Shown here one piece after another: positions 45,445 through 54,724 of a DNA stretch of 64,000 nucleotides. The stretch is from NCBI GenBank assembly GCA_036393295.1, contig DASWHF010000147.1, positions 1-64,000 on the forward strand. The letters run 5' to 3'. The position numbers were made by a program, and so were the translations under genes. Within the stretch, counting starts at the first letter, position 1; each line of letters begins with the position of its first letter. The stretch comes from DASWHF01 sp036393295 (lineage in GTDB: Bacteria > Pseudomonadota > Gammaproteobacteria > Acidiferrobacterales > UBA6901). Under the pieces are notes generated by a model. The model saw only the letters and a list, made by a program, of their open reading frames with translations. It was not told the DNA's origin and made no database searches.

Positions 45445-46020
45445 ATGACAGATCTGGTTCATCGTCTGCTCGGCGGGATGGCCGTGGCGCTGGCCGCGAC
45501 GGGGTGCGCGGAATCCGTCTCCGTGGGTCCGGAGACCGGTGCCGGCGTTCCCTGTCTGAGCTATTACGCCATGTGCGTCGATCGCGTCTTCCACGTCCCG
45601 CGCTCGAACCCGGGTTCCTGCTCGGGCCAGGGCGACGGCTGTCACGCGCGCGTCGACGACGCCGCCGGGCGGACCATCGCCCAGGGTATCGGCGGGCGGT
45701 TCAAGGTCAATGCCATCCTGTTCACCTCGGGCAGCACCGGTGACGCGGCGCTGGACGAGTTGATCATGACCAAGAACTACGAAACCGCCGTCGGTATGGC
45801 AAACCTGTTCAACGTCCCGTCCAGCCTGCTGTTGACCAAGCCGCTCCAGGAGCCGGCCGGCGTCAGCCACTTGGGCGGGGCGCTGTTCGCCGATACCAGC
45901 GACGCGGACTATCAGACCATCCGCACCTGGCTCGGCAATACCGACTCGGTGCGCGGCAATCTGGCGCCGGCGCAGGACACCGGCCTGTGCCAGGCGTTGC
46001 TGGCAACCAATCCATGTTGA
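45445..46020 (+). CDS. small lipoprotein with unusual C-x6-C-H motif
   Basis: A 191-residue protein with signal LLGGMAVALAATGC, a lipobox. It contains PGSCSGQGDGCHARVDD, a Cys pair spaced six apart and followed by His; this is not the standard CxxCH and may or may not bind heme. Four other Cys are present (VPCLSYYAMC; GLCQALLATNPC), so disulfides are likely. No family is recognised. It starts seven bases after the triheme gene and is surely in its operon. It may be a partner of the triheme lipoprotein at the outer membrane. Confidence 0.75.
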   Translation: MTDLVHRLLGGMAVALAATGCAESVSVGPETGAGVPCLSYYAMCVDRVFHVPRSNPGSCSGQGDGCHARVDDAAGRTIAQGIGGRFKVNAILFTSGSTGDAALDELIMTKNYETAVGMANLFNVPSSLLLTKPLQEPAGVSHLGGALFADTSDADYQTIRTWLGNTDSVRGNLAPAQDTGLCQALLATNPC

Positions 46021-46028
46021 GCAAGCCG

Positions 46029-46780
46029 ATGGCGGGGCGGGCGGCGGCGGCGAAATTTTTTTTTTGCTCGCCGCGCTGTGTGTGACGTTCAATGCTGAGG
46101 CCGCGCGTGATTATCACCGCGTGCAGGTCGCCGAGGCCTACCTGGAGCTGCGCACCGGGCCGGGCGGCGGGTTTCCCGTGTATTACGTGGTCGAGCGCGG
46201 CGCCTGGCTGGAGGTCCTCAAGCGCCGCACCGACTGGTTCAAGGTGCGCGCCGCGAACGGGCGGGAAGGCTGGGTCGATCGCGCGCAGATGGAGAGTACG
46301 TTGACCGAGGCCGGCGTACCGGCGAGTTTCCGGGACGCTGTGCTGGGGGATTTTCTCTCGGATCGCTTCGAGGTGGGTTTCGCGACCGGCGCATTCGAGG
46401 GCGATACGGTGTTGGCGTTTCGTATGGGTGCAAAGCTGACCGAGAATTTCTCCGCCGAGCTGTCGACGCAGCAGGTGTCGGGCCGGTTCTCGAGCACGCG
46501 ATTGACGCAGGTCAACCTGCTGGCGCATCCGTTTCCGGATTGGCGCGTTTCGCCGTTTTTCACCATCGGCGTCGGCAGGTTCCGCAACATTCCCAAGGCA
46601 TCCTTGGTGAGCGCGACCGAAACCGAGGCGACCGCCGGCAACGCGGGGCTCGGCGTGCGCGTGTACGTGACGCGGCGTTTCCTGTTGCGCGGGGACTTCC
46701 GCCAACACGTCGTTCCGATCCATGACAACCGCATCGACAAGTTCAAGGATCTGACGGTCGGTGTGGGCGTGTTTTTCTAG
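46029..46780 (+). CDS. SH3-domain / outer-membrane beta-barrel protein with frameshifted start in a T10 tract
   Basis: The main frame encodes an SH3_3 domain (YLELRTGPGGGFPVYYVVER; WFKVRAANGREGWVDRAQM), then a small beta-barrel of about 140 residues ending in VGVGVFF. In frame it can only start at TTG 46064 inside a run of ten T, giving a signal peptide (LAALCVTFNAEA) with no charged n-region. An ATG at 46029 encodes MAGRAAAAKFFF in another frame; one extra T would join the two into a normal signal peptide cut at AEA. So the gene is either out of phase, slippage-dependent, or carries a sequence error. The barrel type matches outer-membrane barrels of Glt-like systems. Confidence 0.72.
46056..46065 (+). 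repeat. homopolymer tract T10 in the 5' coding part of the SH3-barrel gene
   Basis: Ten T in a row directly after AAA. The region is otherwise GC-rich. Eleven T would place the upstream ATG (46029) in the main frame. Confidence 0.9.
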
Positions 46781-46788
46781 GCGGGGAC

Positions 46789-47451
46789 ATGAATTTGATA
46801 TCCGGCTTCGGCCGTACGGCATTCGCGGCAGCGGGATTCGCGGTGGCGCTGTGGCCCATGCATCCGGCGCACGCCCAGGATCCCGATGCGCCAACGCATT
46901 CCGGTCAGGTCATCGAGCCGCAGCTCGAGCGCCGGACGATCCAGGTGCCGCGCATCGATACCGAGGACTTCGAGGTCGGCGCCTACGCGGGGATCCTGAG
47001 CGTCGAGGACTTCGGTTCGAAGTCCGTCGTGGGCGCGCGCCTCGCCTACCATGTCACGGAGACGTTCTTTATCGAGGGCGTCTACGGCAAGTCGAGCGTG
47101 TCGGATGAGAACTATGCGCAGAAGGCGCTGCCGGTGTTCAGCCAGCGCGAGGTCGACCTGACCTACTACAACATCTCGCTGGGGATCAACTTGCTTCCGG
47201 GCGAGATATTTATCACGGACAACTGGACCCTGGCCAGCGCGTTCTACGTGATCGGCGGGATCGGCAACACGAATTTCGACCGGGAGGACCGGTCGACCAT
47301 CAATCTGGGTGTCGGTCTGCGGATCCTGCTGACCGACTGGTTCGCGGTGCATTTCGACATGCGTGACCATGTCTGGGAGTCCGACCTGCTCGGCACCAAC
47401 AAGTTTACCCACAACTTCGAGATGCACGGCGGGTTGACGGTCTTTTTCTAG
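46789..47451 (+). CDS. outer-membrane beta-barrel domain protein
   Basis: A 220-residue protein with signal peptide ending AHA before QDPDAP. After a linker with EPQLERRTIQVPRIDTEDFEVG (given here as EPQLERRTIQVPR and IDTEDFEVG) it has about eight amphipathic strands (VGAYAGILSVEDFGS; GVGLRILLTDWFAVHFDMR) and ends GGLTVFF. This is the outer-membrane beta-barrel type often found with AgmX, TPR and ExbBD genes in myxobacteria and gammaproteobacteria. GGCGGGGAC precedes the ATG, nine bases after the SH3-barrel gene. Probable outer-membrane anchor of the locus, in operon with its neighbours. Confidence 0.8.
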   Translation: MNLISGFGRTAFAAAGFAVALWPMHPAHAQDPDAPTHSGQVIEPQLERRTIQVPRIDTEDFEVGAYAGILSVEDFGSKSVVGARLAYHVTETFFIEGVYGKSSVSDENYAQKALPVFSQREVDLTYYNISLGINLLPGEIFITDNWTLASAFYVIGGIGNTNFDREDRSTINLGVGLRILLTDWFAVHFDMRDHVWESDLLGTNKFTHNFEMHGGLTVFF

Positions 47452-47458
47452 ACGACGG

Positions 47459-47989
47459 ATGACGGGGCGCATGAGCATGGGTTTCAAAACAATACCGAGG
47501 GGACTGGCCGGCCTGGCGATGGCCATCGTGATGCTGGCGGCCGGCGAGGCGGCGGCGAAGGACCTGCTCGGTGCCCCGGCGCCGGAATTCACCTTGCGCA
47601 GTCTGGCGGGCAGCAACCTCAGCCTGCGCGAGCAGCGCGGCCGGGTGGTGATGATCAATTTCTGGGCGACATGGTGCGGGCCCTGCCGGCAGGAGATGCC
47701 GCTGCTCGATCAGATGTATCGCCGTTACCGGGATATGGGATTCGTTCTCATGGGCATCAACGTCGAGGACGATGCACGCAAGGCCGGCGACATGGCCCGG
47801 GCGCTCGGCGTTCGCTACCCGGTCCTGTTCGACACGAAGAAGGCGGCGAGCAAGGCCTATGGGGTCAGCGCGATGCCGACCACCGTGCTGCTGGATCGCG
47901 ACGGGCGGGTGCGTTATCTCCACAAGGGCTACCGCCCCGGTTACGAGCGGACCTACCACGCTCAGATCCGCGAGCTACTGAAGGAGTAA
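47459..47989 (+). CDS. TlpA/ResA-like exported thioredoxin
   Basis: A protein of about 176 residues with a signal peptide (LAGLAMAIVMLAAGEAAA). The redoxin domain has APAPEFTLRSLAGSNLSL, FWATWCGPCRQEMP with the WCGPC dithiol (residues 72-76), and the cis-Pro in SAMPTTVLLD. It would act on disulfides in the periplasm, for example in cytochrome c or in Cys-rich lipoproteins of this locus. ATG codons at 47471 and 47477 are alternative starts. Part of the recurring ApbE/TlpA/DUF4266/DUF3570 neighbourhood. Confidence 0.9.
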   Translation: MTGRMSMGFKTIPRGLAGLAMAIVMLAAGEAAAKDLLGAPAPEFTLRSLAGSNLSLREQRGRVVMINFWATWCGPCRQEMPLLDQMYRRYRDMGFVLMGINVEDDARKAGDMARALGVRYPVLFDTKKAASKAYGVSAMPTTVLLDRDGRVRYLHKGYRPGYERTYHAQIRELLKE

Positions 47990-47994
47990 CGGCC

Positions 47995-48231
47995 ATGACG
48001 ACAAGACAACGCCTTTCGGCAACGCTGGCGGTGCTTACGGTGGCTCTCGCGATAGGCGGCTGCGCTTCGGAACCCTGGGTAATGCCTTACGAGCGAGAAT
48101 ATTTGGCGGATCCCATCATGAGCTTTTCGCGCGATCCGTTGTACAGCAAGCATCTCCAGCACGTATTCGATACGCGCGAGGCGGCACGGGGGGCGGGGAT
48201 GGCGCAGGGGGTGGGTTGTGGGTGCAACTGA
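47995..48231 (+). CDS. DUF4266 family small lipoprotein
   Basis: A 78-residue lipoprotein: signal LAVLTVALAIGGC. The mature part has the DUF4266 pattern WVMPYEREYLADPIM and ends in a Gly/Cys tail GMAQGVGCGCN. Members are nearly always next to DUF3570 genes, as here. Function unknown. The Cys pair at the end may hold metal or be modified. The ATG lies five bases after the TlpA-like stop with AAGGAG before it. Confidence 0.88.
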   Translation: MTTRQRLSATLAVLTVALAIGGCASEPWVMPYEREYLADPIMSFSRDPLYSKHLQHVFDTREAARGAGMAQGVGCGCN

Positions 48232-48255
48232 GCGTGGCCGGCACGGCATCGCGCC

Positions 48256-49410
48256 ATGAAGGGTTTCGCCGGCATGCGGGTTGCTGCGACGCTCGGGCCG
48301 CGTATCGCCCCGACATGCGTGCTGGCGCTGCTGGGCTGCCTGGTCGCGACCGTCGCGCATTCGGCGGTGCTGCCCGAGGAACGTGCGGACCTGATGTACC
48401 ACTATTACCAGGGCGGCGGCGTCAAGGTGGCGGGGCCGGCGTTGCTGGTGCGTAAGGGGTACCAGGAAAAGGTCTCGCTGTCGGCCTCCTATTATGTCGA
48501 CAATGTCAGCAGCGCGTCGATCGACGTGATCACCACCGCCAGTCCCTACCGTGAGAAGCGCGACGAATACAGCGCGTCGATCGATTATCTGCATCGCAGC
48601 ACCTTGCTGGGGCTGTCGTTCACGACGAGCGACGAGCCGGATTATACCGCGGAGGCGCTCGGCTTGAGTTTCGCGCAGGAGATGTTCGGCAGCATGACGA
48701 CGTTCAGTCTCGGCTATGTCATCGGCAGGGACCGGGTGTTCAGCAGCACCGACAACTCGTTCGCCGACCGCGTCGATCGTTATCAGTTTCAGCTCGGGTG
48801 GTCGCAGGTCGTCACGAAGACCTTTGTCGTCACCGTGAACTTCGAAGCGATCGACGAGGACGGGTATCTCAACAGCCCGTACCGCGCGGCGCTGATCGTC
48901 GGCGCGCCGGTGCCGGAGCAGTACCCGCGCGTGCGTACCAGTCAGGCGCTCGCCGTCCGGGCCAAGAAGGCCTGGCGGTACGAGCGGCGCGGATGGAATG
49001 CCGCCCTGTTGGGCGAATACCGCTTTTTCCGCGACAACTGGGAGATCGACGCGACGACGCTGGGCCTGGGCTACGAGCAGTACCTCGGGCGTCGATGGTT
49101 GGGCGATCTGCACTATCGTTACTACACGCAGTCGCGCGCTTCCTTTTATAGCGATGACTTCACCGCCGCCCAGACCTTCATGGCGCGCGACAAGGAGTTG
49201 AGCACGTTCAAGAGCCACACCGTCGGCGGAAAGCTCAGCTACGTGATGTTCGACCGGCGCCGGGAGGGCGGCGAGCCGCTGCGTTCCAGCGTCAATCTGT
49301 CATACGATTACATGAAGTTCGATTACGATGATTTTACCGATATCCGCACCGGTCGGCCCTATTCGTTCGGCGCCAACGTGGTGCAGCTGTTTCTGTCAGT
49401 GTGGTATTGA
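48256..49410 (+). CDS. DUF3570 family outer-membrane protein
   Basis: A 384-residue protein with a signal peptide (LALLGCLVATVAHSA) and repeated long amphipathic strands (YQEKVSLSASYYVDNVSSAS; RYQFQLGWSQVVTKTFVVTV; SVNLSYDYMKFDYDDF), ending in LFLSVWY. This is DUF3570, predicted to be an outer-membrane barrel. It always keeps the ITTASPYREKRDEYS segment. Function is unknown; it travels with DUF4266, TlpA-like and ApbE genes, suggesting a flavin- or thiol-linked outer-membrane role. 24 bases after DUF4266, same operon. Confidence 0.88.
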   Translation: MKGFAGMRVAATLGPRIAPTCVLALLGCLVATVAHSAVLPEERADLMYHYYQGGGVKVAGPALLVRKGYQEKVSLSASYYVDNVSSASIDVITTASPYREKRDEYSASIDYLHRSTLLGLSFTTSDEPDYTAEALGLSFAQEMFGSMTTFSLGYVIGRDRVFSSTDNSFADRVDRYQFQLGWSQVVTKTFVVTVNFEAIDEDGYLNSPYRAALIVGAPVPEQYPRVRTSQALAVRAKKAWRYERRGWNAALLGEYRFFRDNWEIDATTLGLGYEQYLGRRWLGDLHYRYYTQSRASFYSDDFTAAQTFMARDKELSTFKSHTVGGKLSYVMFDRRREGGEPLRSSVNLSYDYMKFDYDDFTDIRTGRPYSFGANVVQLFLSVWY

Positions 49411-49446
49411 GCGTGTCAGTGCCGACACGCGGAACCTAGCGGGGTA

Positions 49447-50016
49447 ATGGTGGTGGTTGGGAACACGAAACGGTGGATACAGGGTTTGGCGGCGCTGGTA
49501 GTTGCGCCCCTGCTGCACGTAGCGGCGGCGACGGCCGCCGATCCGGTGGACGGCGGACGCGACGGCTTCCAACCCCTCGACCGTCGGGTGCAGGCGCTGA
49601 AGGAGGAGGTCATGGAGCTGAACCGCGATCTCTTCATCCTGGAAGAGGAGCTGCTGTTTCCGGCCTCCACCCAGGTGGCGGTGTTTCTGTCCCTGGACGT
49701 CGGGGAGTTCTTCAAGCTCGATTCCGTTCAGCTCAAGATCGACGACAAGGTGTTGAGCAATTACCTGTATACCGATCGGGAGATCGCGGCGCTCCGGCGC
49801 GGCGGGGTTCATCGGATCTATCTCGGCAATCTGCGCGCGGGCAAGCACGAGTTGGTGGCCTTCTTCGTCGGCCAAGGCCCGCATGGACGCGATTACCGGC
49901 GCGGCACGAAGCTGGAGTTCGAGAAATCGACGGGCGCGAAGTTCATCGAGCTGCGCATCGCCGACGTCGAACGCAAGCAGCAACCCGAGTTCGTGGTGAA
50001 GGAATGGCAGGAATAG
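49447..50016 (+). CDS. periplasmic protein of unknown function
   Basis: A 189-residue protein with a signal peptide (LAALVVAPLLHVAAATAA). A short coiled coil (RVQALKEEVMELNRDLFILE) is followed by a beta-rich domain (FKLDSVQLKIDDKVLSNYLY; GGVHRIYLGNLRAGKHELVA). No named family is recognised, but it keeps the same place just before TPR genes in similar loci as far as I recall. It may be a periplasmic adaptor of the envelope complex. Start is the first ATG; GTG codons follow at once. 36 bases after DUF3570. Confidence 0.72.
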   Translation: MVVVGNTKRWIQGLAALVVAPLLHVAAATAADPVDGGRDGFQPLDRRVQALKEEVMELNRDLFILEEELLFPASTQVAVFLSLDVGEFFKLDSVQLKIDDKVLSNYLYTDREIAALRRGGVHRIYLGNLRAGKHELVAFFVGQGPHGRDYRRGTKLEFEKSTGAKFIELRIADVERKQQPEFVVKEWQE

Positions 50017-50036
50017 CGTCAACGCTGGGGTATGCC

Positions 50037-51917
50037 ATGATGCCCGGTCGCCGACATCGCCGGCGGTTGCCAGTTCGTCTCGGTCTGGCAACGGTCGGTT
50101 GCATGCTGTGCCTGGGCGCAGCCTGGGGCGCGCAGCGTCAGGTGGTCCAGGACCCCCACTACGGCGAAGTCCTGTTCCATTTCTTCCAGGATCAGTACTT
50201 CACTGCCATTACGCGGCTCACGGCGGCGCAGAAACAAGAGCGCGTGCCGCACCACCGTGACGAGGCCGAGCTGCTGCGCGGCGGCATGTATCTGTCTTAC
50301 GGCCTGCATCTCGAGGCCGGGCGCGTCTTCGCGGCCCTGATCGACCGCGGCGCGCCGCCGGCGGTGCGCGATCGCGCCTGGTTCTATCTGGCGAAGATCC
50401 GCTATCAGCGCGGTTATCTGGCCGAGGCGGCCGACGCCGTCGCGCGCGTCCAGGGCCGGCTGCCGGCCGAGCTGCAGGACGAGCGCGCCGTGCTGCACTC
50501 GAACATCCTCATCGCACAGAAGCGCTATCCGGAGGCGATCGTCCTGCTCAGGGAATTCCGCGGCAGCCCCGAGTGGGCAGCCTACGGCCGCTACAACCTG
50601 GGCGTGGCGCTCGCCCGGATCGGCAAGCTCGAGGACGCGGTCGAGCTGCTCGGCCAGGTCGGCGCCCTGCGCGCCGGCAGCGAGGAGCTGCAGGCGCTGC
50701 GCGACAAGGCCAATGTCGCGCTCGGCTTCCTGTTCCTCCAGCAGGAGCAGCCGTCGCGCGCCAAGGCCCATCTGCAGGAGGTGCGCGTCAGCGGCCTGAT
50801 GTCCAACAAGGCGCTGCTCGGCGCCGGCTGGGCGCTGTCGTCCGAGCTACGTTATCGCGAGGCGCTGACGCCGTGGCTGGCGCTGCGCGGGCGCAATGTG
50901 CTGGACTCCGCGGTGCAGGAATCGCTGCTGGCCGTGCCCTATGCCTTCGGCGAGCTCGGGGACTACAAGCAGGCGCTGGCGCACTACGAGCAGGCGATCG
51001 CGATCTACCACCGCGAGCACGAGCGCCTGGCGGCATCGATCCAGGCGATCCGCAACGGCCGGATGATCGAGAACATTCTGGGCCAGGACCCGGGCGACGA
51101 GATGGGCTGGTTCTGGCAGATGCGCGCGTTGCCGGACGCGCCCGAGAGCCGCTACCTGCTGCTGCTGATGGCCGGCCACGACTTCCAGGAGGCGACCAAG
51201 AATTACCGCGACGTCCGCTTCCTGCTCCACAACCTCGACGCCTGGGCGGAGAACATCGGCGCCTACGAGCTGATGCTTGCGAACCGCCGCGCGGCCTATC
51301 ACGAGCGCCTGCCGCGCGTGCTGCACGGCCTGCGCCAGGCCGACGCCCGGGACTTCCGGCCGCGGCGCGACGCGCTGGCGGCGGAGCTCGAACGCGTCGC
51401 GGCCGAGGACGACGTCTACGCGCTGGTCACGGACAAGGAGCGCGAGCTGCTCGCGCGCCTCACGCGCGCCGAGGCGACGCTCACGCGGCTCGGGCCGCGC
51501 GCGGACCTCGCGGCGGCGCGCGAGAAATACCGCGTGCTGCGCGGCGTGTTCCTGTGGCAGCTCAACGAGGAGTTCATGCCGCGCCTGTGGGCGGCCAACC
51601 GCGAGCTGCGCGCCCTCGACCGCGCGCTCGAGGACGCGGCGCGCCGGCGCGCGGCGGTGGACGCGGCGCGCGAGACCGGCGCGCGCGGCGTCGAGGGCTA
51701 CGACGAGCGCATTGCGCAGGCGCGCGAGCGCATCCAGCGCCTGCAGTCGGAGCTGGTGGTCGCGGGCCTGCAGCAGGAGCAGTACCTGCAGGAGCTGGCG
51801 GTCGCCGAGCTCGAGCGCCAGCAGCAGCGCATCGGCGTCTACATCACCCAGGCGCGCTTCGCGGTCGCGCAGATCTACGATCAGGCCGCGGCGCGCGGCG
51901 CGGAGCCGGCCGAATGA
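50037..51917 (+). CDS. exported TPR/coiled-coil protein
   Basis: A 626-residue protein. Signal peptide (LGLATVGCMLCLGAAWG), then TPR-type helical repeats from about 35 to 330 (AWFYLAKIRYQRGYLAEAAD; YGRYNLGVALARIGKLEDAV; YAFGELGDYKQALAHYEQAI), then long Arg/Glu-rich coiled coils to the end. It should be a periplasmic scaffold. GltE/GltD-like TPR proteins hold this role in the myxobacterial machine. ATG at 50004, overlapping the previous gene, is an alternative start. Its stop overlaps the next ATG (ATGA at 51914-51917). Confidence 0.82.
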   Translation: MMPGRRHRRRLPVRLGLATVGCMLCLGAAWGAQRQVVQDPHYGEVLFHFFQDQYFTAITRLTAAQKQERVPHHRDEAELLRGGMYLSYGLHLEAGRVFAALIDRGAPPAVRDRAWFYLAKIRYQRGYLAEAADAVARVQGRLPAELQDERAVLHSNILIAQKRYPEAIVLLREFRGSPEWAAYGRYNLGVALARIGKLEDAVELLGQVGALRAGSEELQALRDKANVALGFLFLQQEQPSRAKAHLQEVRVSGLMSNKALLGAGWALSSELRYREALTPWLALRGRNVLDSAVQESLLAVPYAFGELGDYKQALAHYEQAIAIYHREHERLAASIQAIRNGRMIENILGQDPGDEMGWFWQMRALPDAPESRYLLLLMAGHDFQEATKNYRDVRFLLHNLDAWAENIGAYELMLANRRAAYHERLPRVLHGLRQADARDFRPRRDALAAELERVAAEDDVYALVTDKERELLARLTRAEATLTRLGPRADLAAAREKYRVLRGVFLWQLNEEFMPRLWAANRELRALDRALEDAARRRAAVDAARETGARGVEGYDERIAQARERIQRLQSELVVAGLQQEQYLQELAVAELERQQQRIGVYITQARFAVAQIYDQAAARGAEPAE

Positions 51918-54724
51918 GGCGCGCGCTCAGCCTGGCGCTCGCCTGCGCCGCCGCGCTGACCGCCTGCGCGACCGGCGGGCGCGACGACGCGATGCGCATC
52001 AAGTCGCTGCCGCGCGCCGAGGTCGACATCGATCCCGATGCCCGGATCGAGGGCGGCCGGGAGAAGGCGATGGCCGGCTACCGCGATTTCCTGCAATCGG
52101 CGCCGGACGACCCGCTGCGCGTCGAGGCGCTGCGCCGGCTCGGCGACATGGAAATCGAATCCAACGAGGAGCGCGAGCAGCGCCGGGCCGAGACCGGCGC
52201 GCGCGCCGCGGGGTCGGCCGACTACCGCCATGCCATCAAGCTCTACGAGGATCTGCTCAAGGCCTATCCACGCTATCGCGGAAACGACCGCGTGCTCTAC
52301 CAGCTGGCGCGCGCCTACGAGGGCGCCGGCGATTACGAGCGCGCGCTGCGCGCCCTGGCGCGTTTGACCACCGAGTACCGCGCCACGCCGCATTTCGACG
52401 AGGCGCATTTCCGGCGCGGCGAGATCCTGTTCGTCACCCAGGATTACGGCAAGGCCGAGTCGGCCTACGCCGAGGTCCTGCGCCAGGGCGAGGGCTCGGC
52501 GTTCTTCGAGAAGGCGCAGTACAAGCACGGCTGGGCGCGCTTCAAGCAGGGCCGCTACGAGGCCGGGCTCGACTCCTTCTTCGGCGTGCTGGACCGCCAT
52601 TTGCGCAACCGCGATCCCGGCACGCTCACCGGCGACATTCCGGACCTGAGCCGCGGCGAGCAGGAGCTGCTCGACGATACCTTCCGCGTGGTGAGCCTGA
52701 GCCTGTCGTATCTGCATGGCCCCGAGACGATCGTCGCGCTGTTCGAACGGCACGGCGCGCGCCGCTACGAGTTCCGCGTCTACCAGCGGCTCGGCGATCT
52801 TTATCTCAAGCAGGAGCGCATCCAGGACGCCGCCGGCAGCTACAACGCCTTCGTGCGCCGCTATCCCAACCATCCGCAGGCGCCGTTCTTCCAGCTCAAG
52901 GTGGTCGACGCCTACAAGCAGGGCGGCTTCGCGGCGCAATCGCTCGAGGCCAAGAAGGAATTCGTGACGCGCTACGGCGTCAAGAGCGAATTCCGGCGGG
53001 TCAACACCGAGGCGGCCTACGCGCAGATCCTGCCGGACCTCAAGGCGCAGCTCGAGGAACTGGCGCGCCACTACCACGGCAGCGCGCAGAAGTCGAAGCA
53101 GCCGGCCGATTACCAGGAGGCGGCGGTCTGGTATCGCACCTGGCTGGAATCCTTCCCCAGGGATCCGCAGGCGGCGCAGCTCAATTTCCTGCTGGCCGAG
53201 ATGCTGTTCGAGAGCCGGCAGTTCTTCGAGGCGGCCCAGGAGTACGAGAAGACCGCCTACCACTATCCGGCGCACGCCAAGAGCGCCGATGCCGGCTATG
53301 CCGCGCTGCTCGCCTACGACGAGCAGGAGAAGCGGCTCGCGTCCGAGGCGCAGCGGGCCTGGCGGCTGGCGGGCCTCACGAGCGCCGTGCGCTTCGTCGA
53401 CCGCTTCGGTGCGGACCCGCGCACGCCCGCCGTGCTCACCCGGTCGGCCGAGCGCTATTACGCCCTGGGCGCGCCGGAGCAGGCCGGCGAGCTCGCGCAA
53501 CGCGTGCTGGCGCGCCAGCCCGAGGCGGAAGCCGGCTTGCGCCGCACCGCCTGGACGGTGGTGGCGCATACCCAGTTCGAGCGCGGCGCCTTCGACCGCG
53601 CCGAGGCCGCCTACCAGCAGGCGCTGGCGCTGATGCCGGCCGGCGATCCGGCGCGCGCCGCCATGACCGAGCGGCTGGCGGCGTCGGTCTACAAGCAGGG
53701 CGAGCAGAGCCGCGCGACCGGCGATACGCGCGCCGCGGTCGCGCATTTCCTGCGCGTCGGCCGGGTCGCGCCGGGATCGCCGGTGCGCGCCACCGCCGAG
53801 TACGACGCGGCCGCCGGCCTGATCGCGCTCAAGGACTGGGGCGCGGCGGTGACGGTGCTCGAAGGCTTCCGCAAGGCCTATCCGAATCACGCCCTGCGCT
53901 CCGAGGTAAGTGGCAAGCTCGCGGTCGCCTATTTGGAGAGCGGCCAGCTGCCGCGCGCCGCCGCCGAGTTCGAGGCGATGGCCGCCGGGCAGACCGATCC
54001 GAATCTCAGGCGCGAGGCCTTGTGGCAGGCCGCCGAGCTCTACGACAAGGCCGGCAGTCACGGCAGCGCGATCGCCGCCTACCAGCGCTATGCGCGCGAG
54101 TTCCCGCGGCCGCTCGAGCCGGCGCTCGAAGCGCGCAGCCGCGTGGCGGAAAGTTATAAAAAGAACGGCCAGTGGCGCGACTACCAGCAGGCGCTCACGG
54201 AGATCGTGCGCGCCGACCAGGGCGCCGGCGGCGAACGCACCGACCGCACGCGTTACCTGGGCGCGACCGCCGCGCTGACCCTGGCCGAGCCGGCCTACGA
54301 CGAGTACCGCAAGGTCAAGCTGGTCGAGCCGCTCAAGAAGAGCCTGGCCGTCAAGAAGGACAAGATGCAGGCCGCGCTCAAGGCCTACGGCAGCGTCGCC
54401 GAGTACGGTGTCGCCGAGGTGGCGACCGCCTCGACCTTCCGCATCGCCGAGATCTATCGCGATTTCAGCCGGGAGCTGCTCGCCTCGCAGCGCCCCAAGG
54501 GCCTGTCGCCCGAGGAGCTGGAGCAGTACGACGTGCTGCTCGAGGAACAGGCCTTTCCGTTCGAGGAGAAGTCGATCGAGATTCACGAGGTCAATGCCGC
54601 GCGCGTGACCCAGGGCATCTACGATCGCTGGGTGAAGGACAGCTTCGCGGCTCTCGGCAAGCTCAAGCCGGTGCGCTATGCCAAGCCCGAGCGCGGCCCG
54701 GAGGTGATCGATGCGATCCGTTGA
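51914..54724 (+). CDS. large TPR lipoprotein
   Basis: A 936-residue lipoprotein (ALACAAALTAC lipobox) almost wholly made of TPR-like repeats, for example RVLYQLARAYEGAGDYERAL, LRALARLTTEYRATPHFDEA and YRVYQRLGDLYLKQERIQDA-type units. It would lie on the periplasmic face of a membrane and bind other envelope proteins. The length and lipid anchor match large TPR components of Glt-like systems. Start is fixed by the ATGA overlap with the previous gene. It overlaps the next gene by 14 bases. Confidence 0.84.
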   Translation: MRRALSLALACAAALTACATGGRDDAMRIKSLPRAEVDIDPDARIEGGREKAMAGYRDFLQSAPDDPLRVEALRRLGDMEIESNEEREQRRAETGARAAGSADYRHAIKLYEDLLKAYPRYRGNDRVLYQLARAYEGAGDYERALRALARLTTEYRATPHFDEAHFRRGEILFVTQDYGKAESAYAEVLRQGEGSAFFEKAQYKHGWARFKQGRYEAGLDSFFGVLDRHLRNRDPGTLTGDIPDLSRGEQELLDDTFRVVSLSLSYLHGPETIVALFERHGARRYEFRVYQRLGDLYLKQERIQDAAGSYNAFVRRYPNHPQAPFFQLKVVDAYKQGGFAAQSLEAKKEFVTRYGVKSEFRRVNTEAAYAQILPDLKAQLEELARHYHGSAQKSKQPADYQEAAVWYRTWLESFPRDPQAAQLNFLLAEMLFESRQFFEAAQEYEKTAYHYPAHAKSADAGYAALLAYDEQEKRLASEAQRAWRLAGLTSAVRFVDRFGADPRTPAVLTRSAERYYALGAPEQAGELAQRVLARQPEAEAGLRRTAWTVVAHTQFERGAFDRAEAAYQQALALMPAGDPARAAMTERLAASVYKQGEQSRATGDTRAAVAHFLRVGRVAPGSPVRATAEYDAAAGLIALKDWGAAVTVLEGFRKAYPNHALRSEVSGKLAVAYLESGQLPRAAAEFEAMAAGQTDPNLRREALWQAAELYDKAGSHGSAIAAYQRYAREFPRPLEPALEARSRVAESYKKNGQWRDYQQALTEIVRADQGAGGERTDRTRYLGATAALTLAEPAYDEYRKVKLVEPLKKSLAVKKDKMQAALKAYGSVAEYGVAEVATASTFRIAEIYRDFSRELLASQRPKGLSPEELEQYDVLLEEQAFPFEEKSIEIHEVNAARVTQGIYDRWVKDSFAALGKLKPVRYAKPERGPEVIDAIR

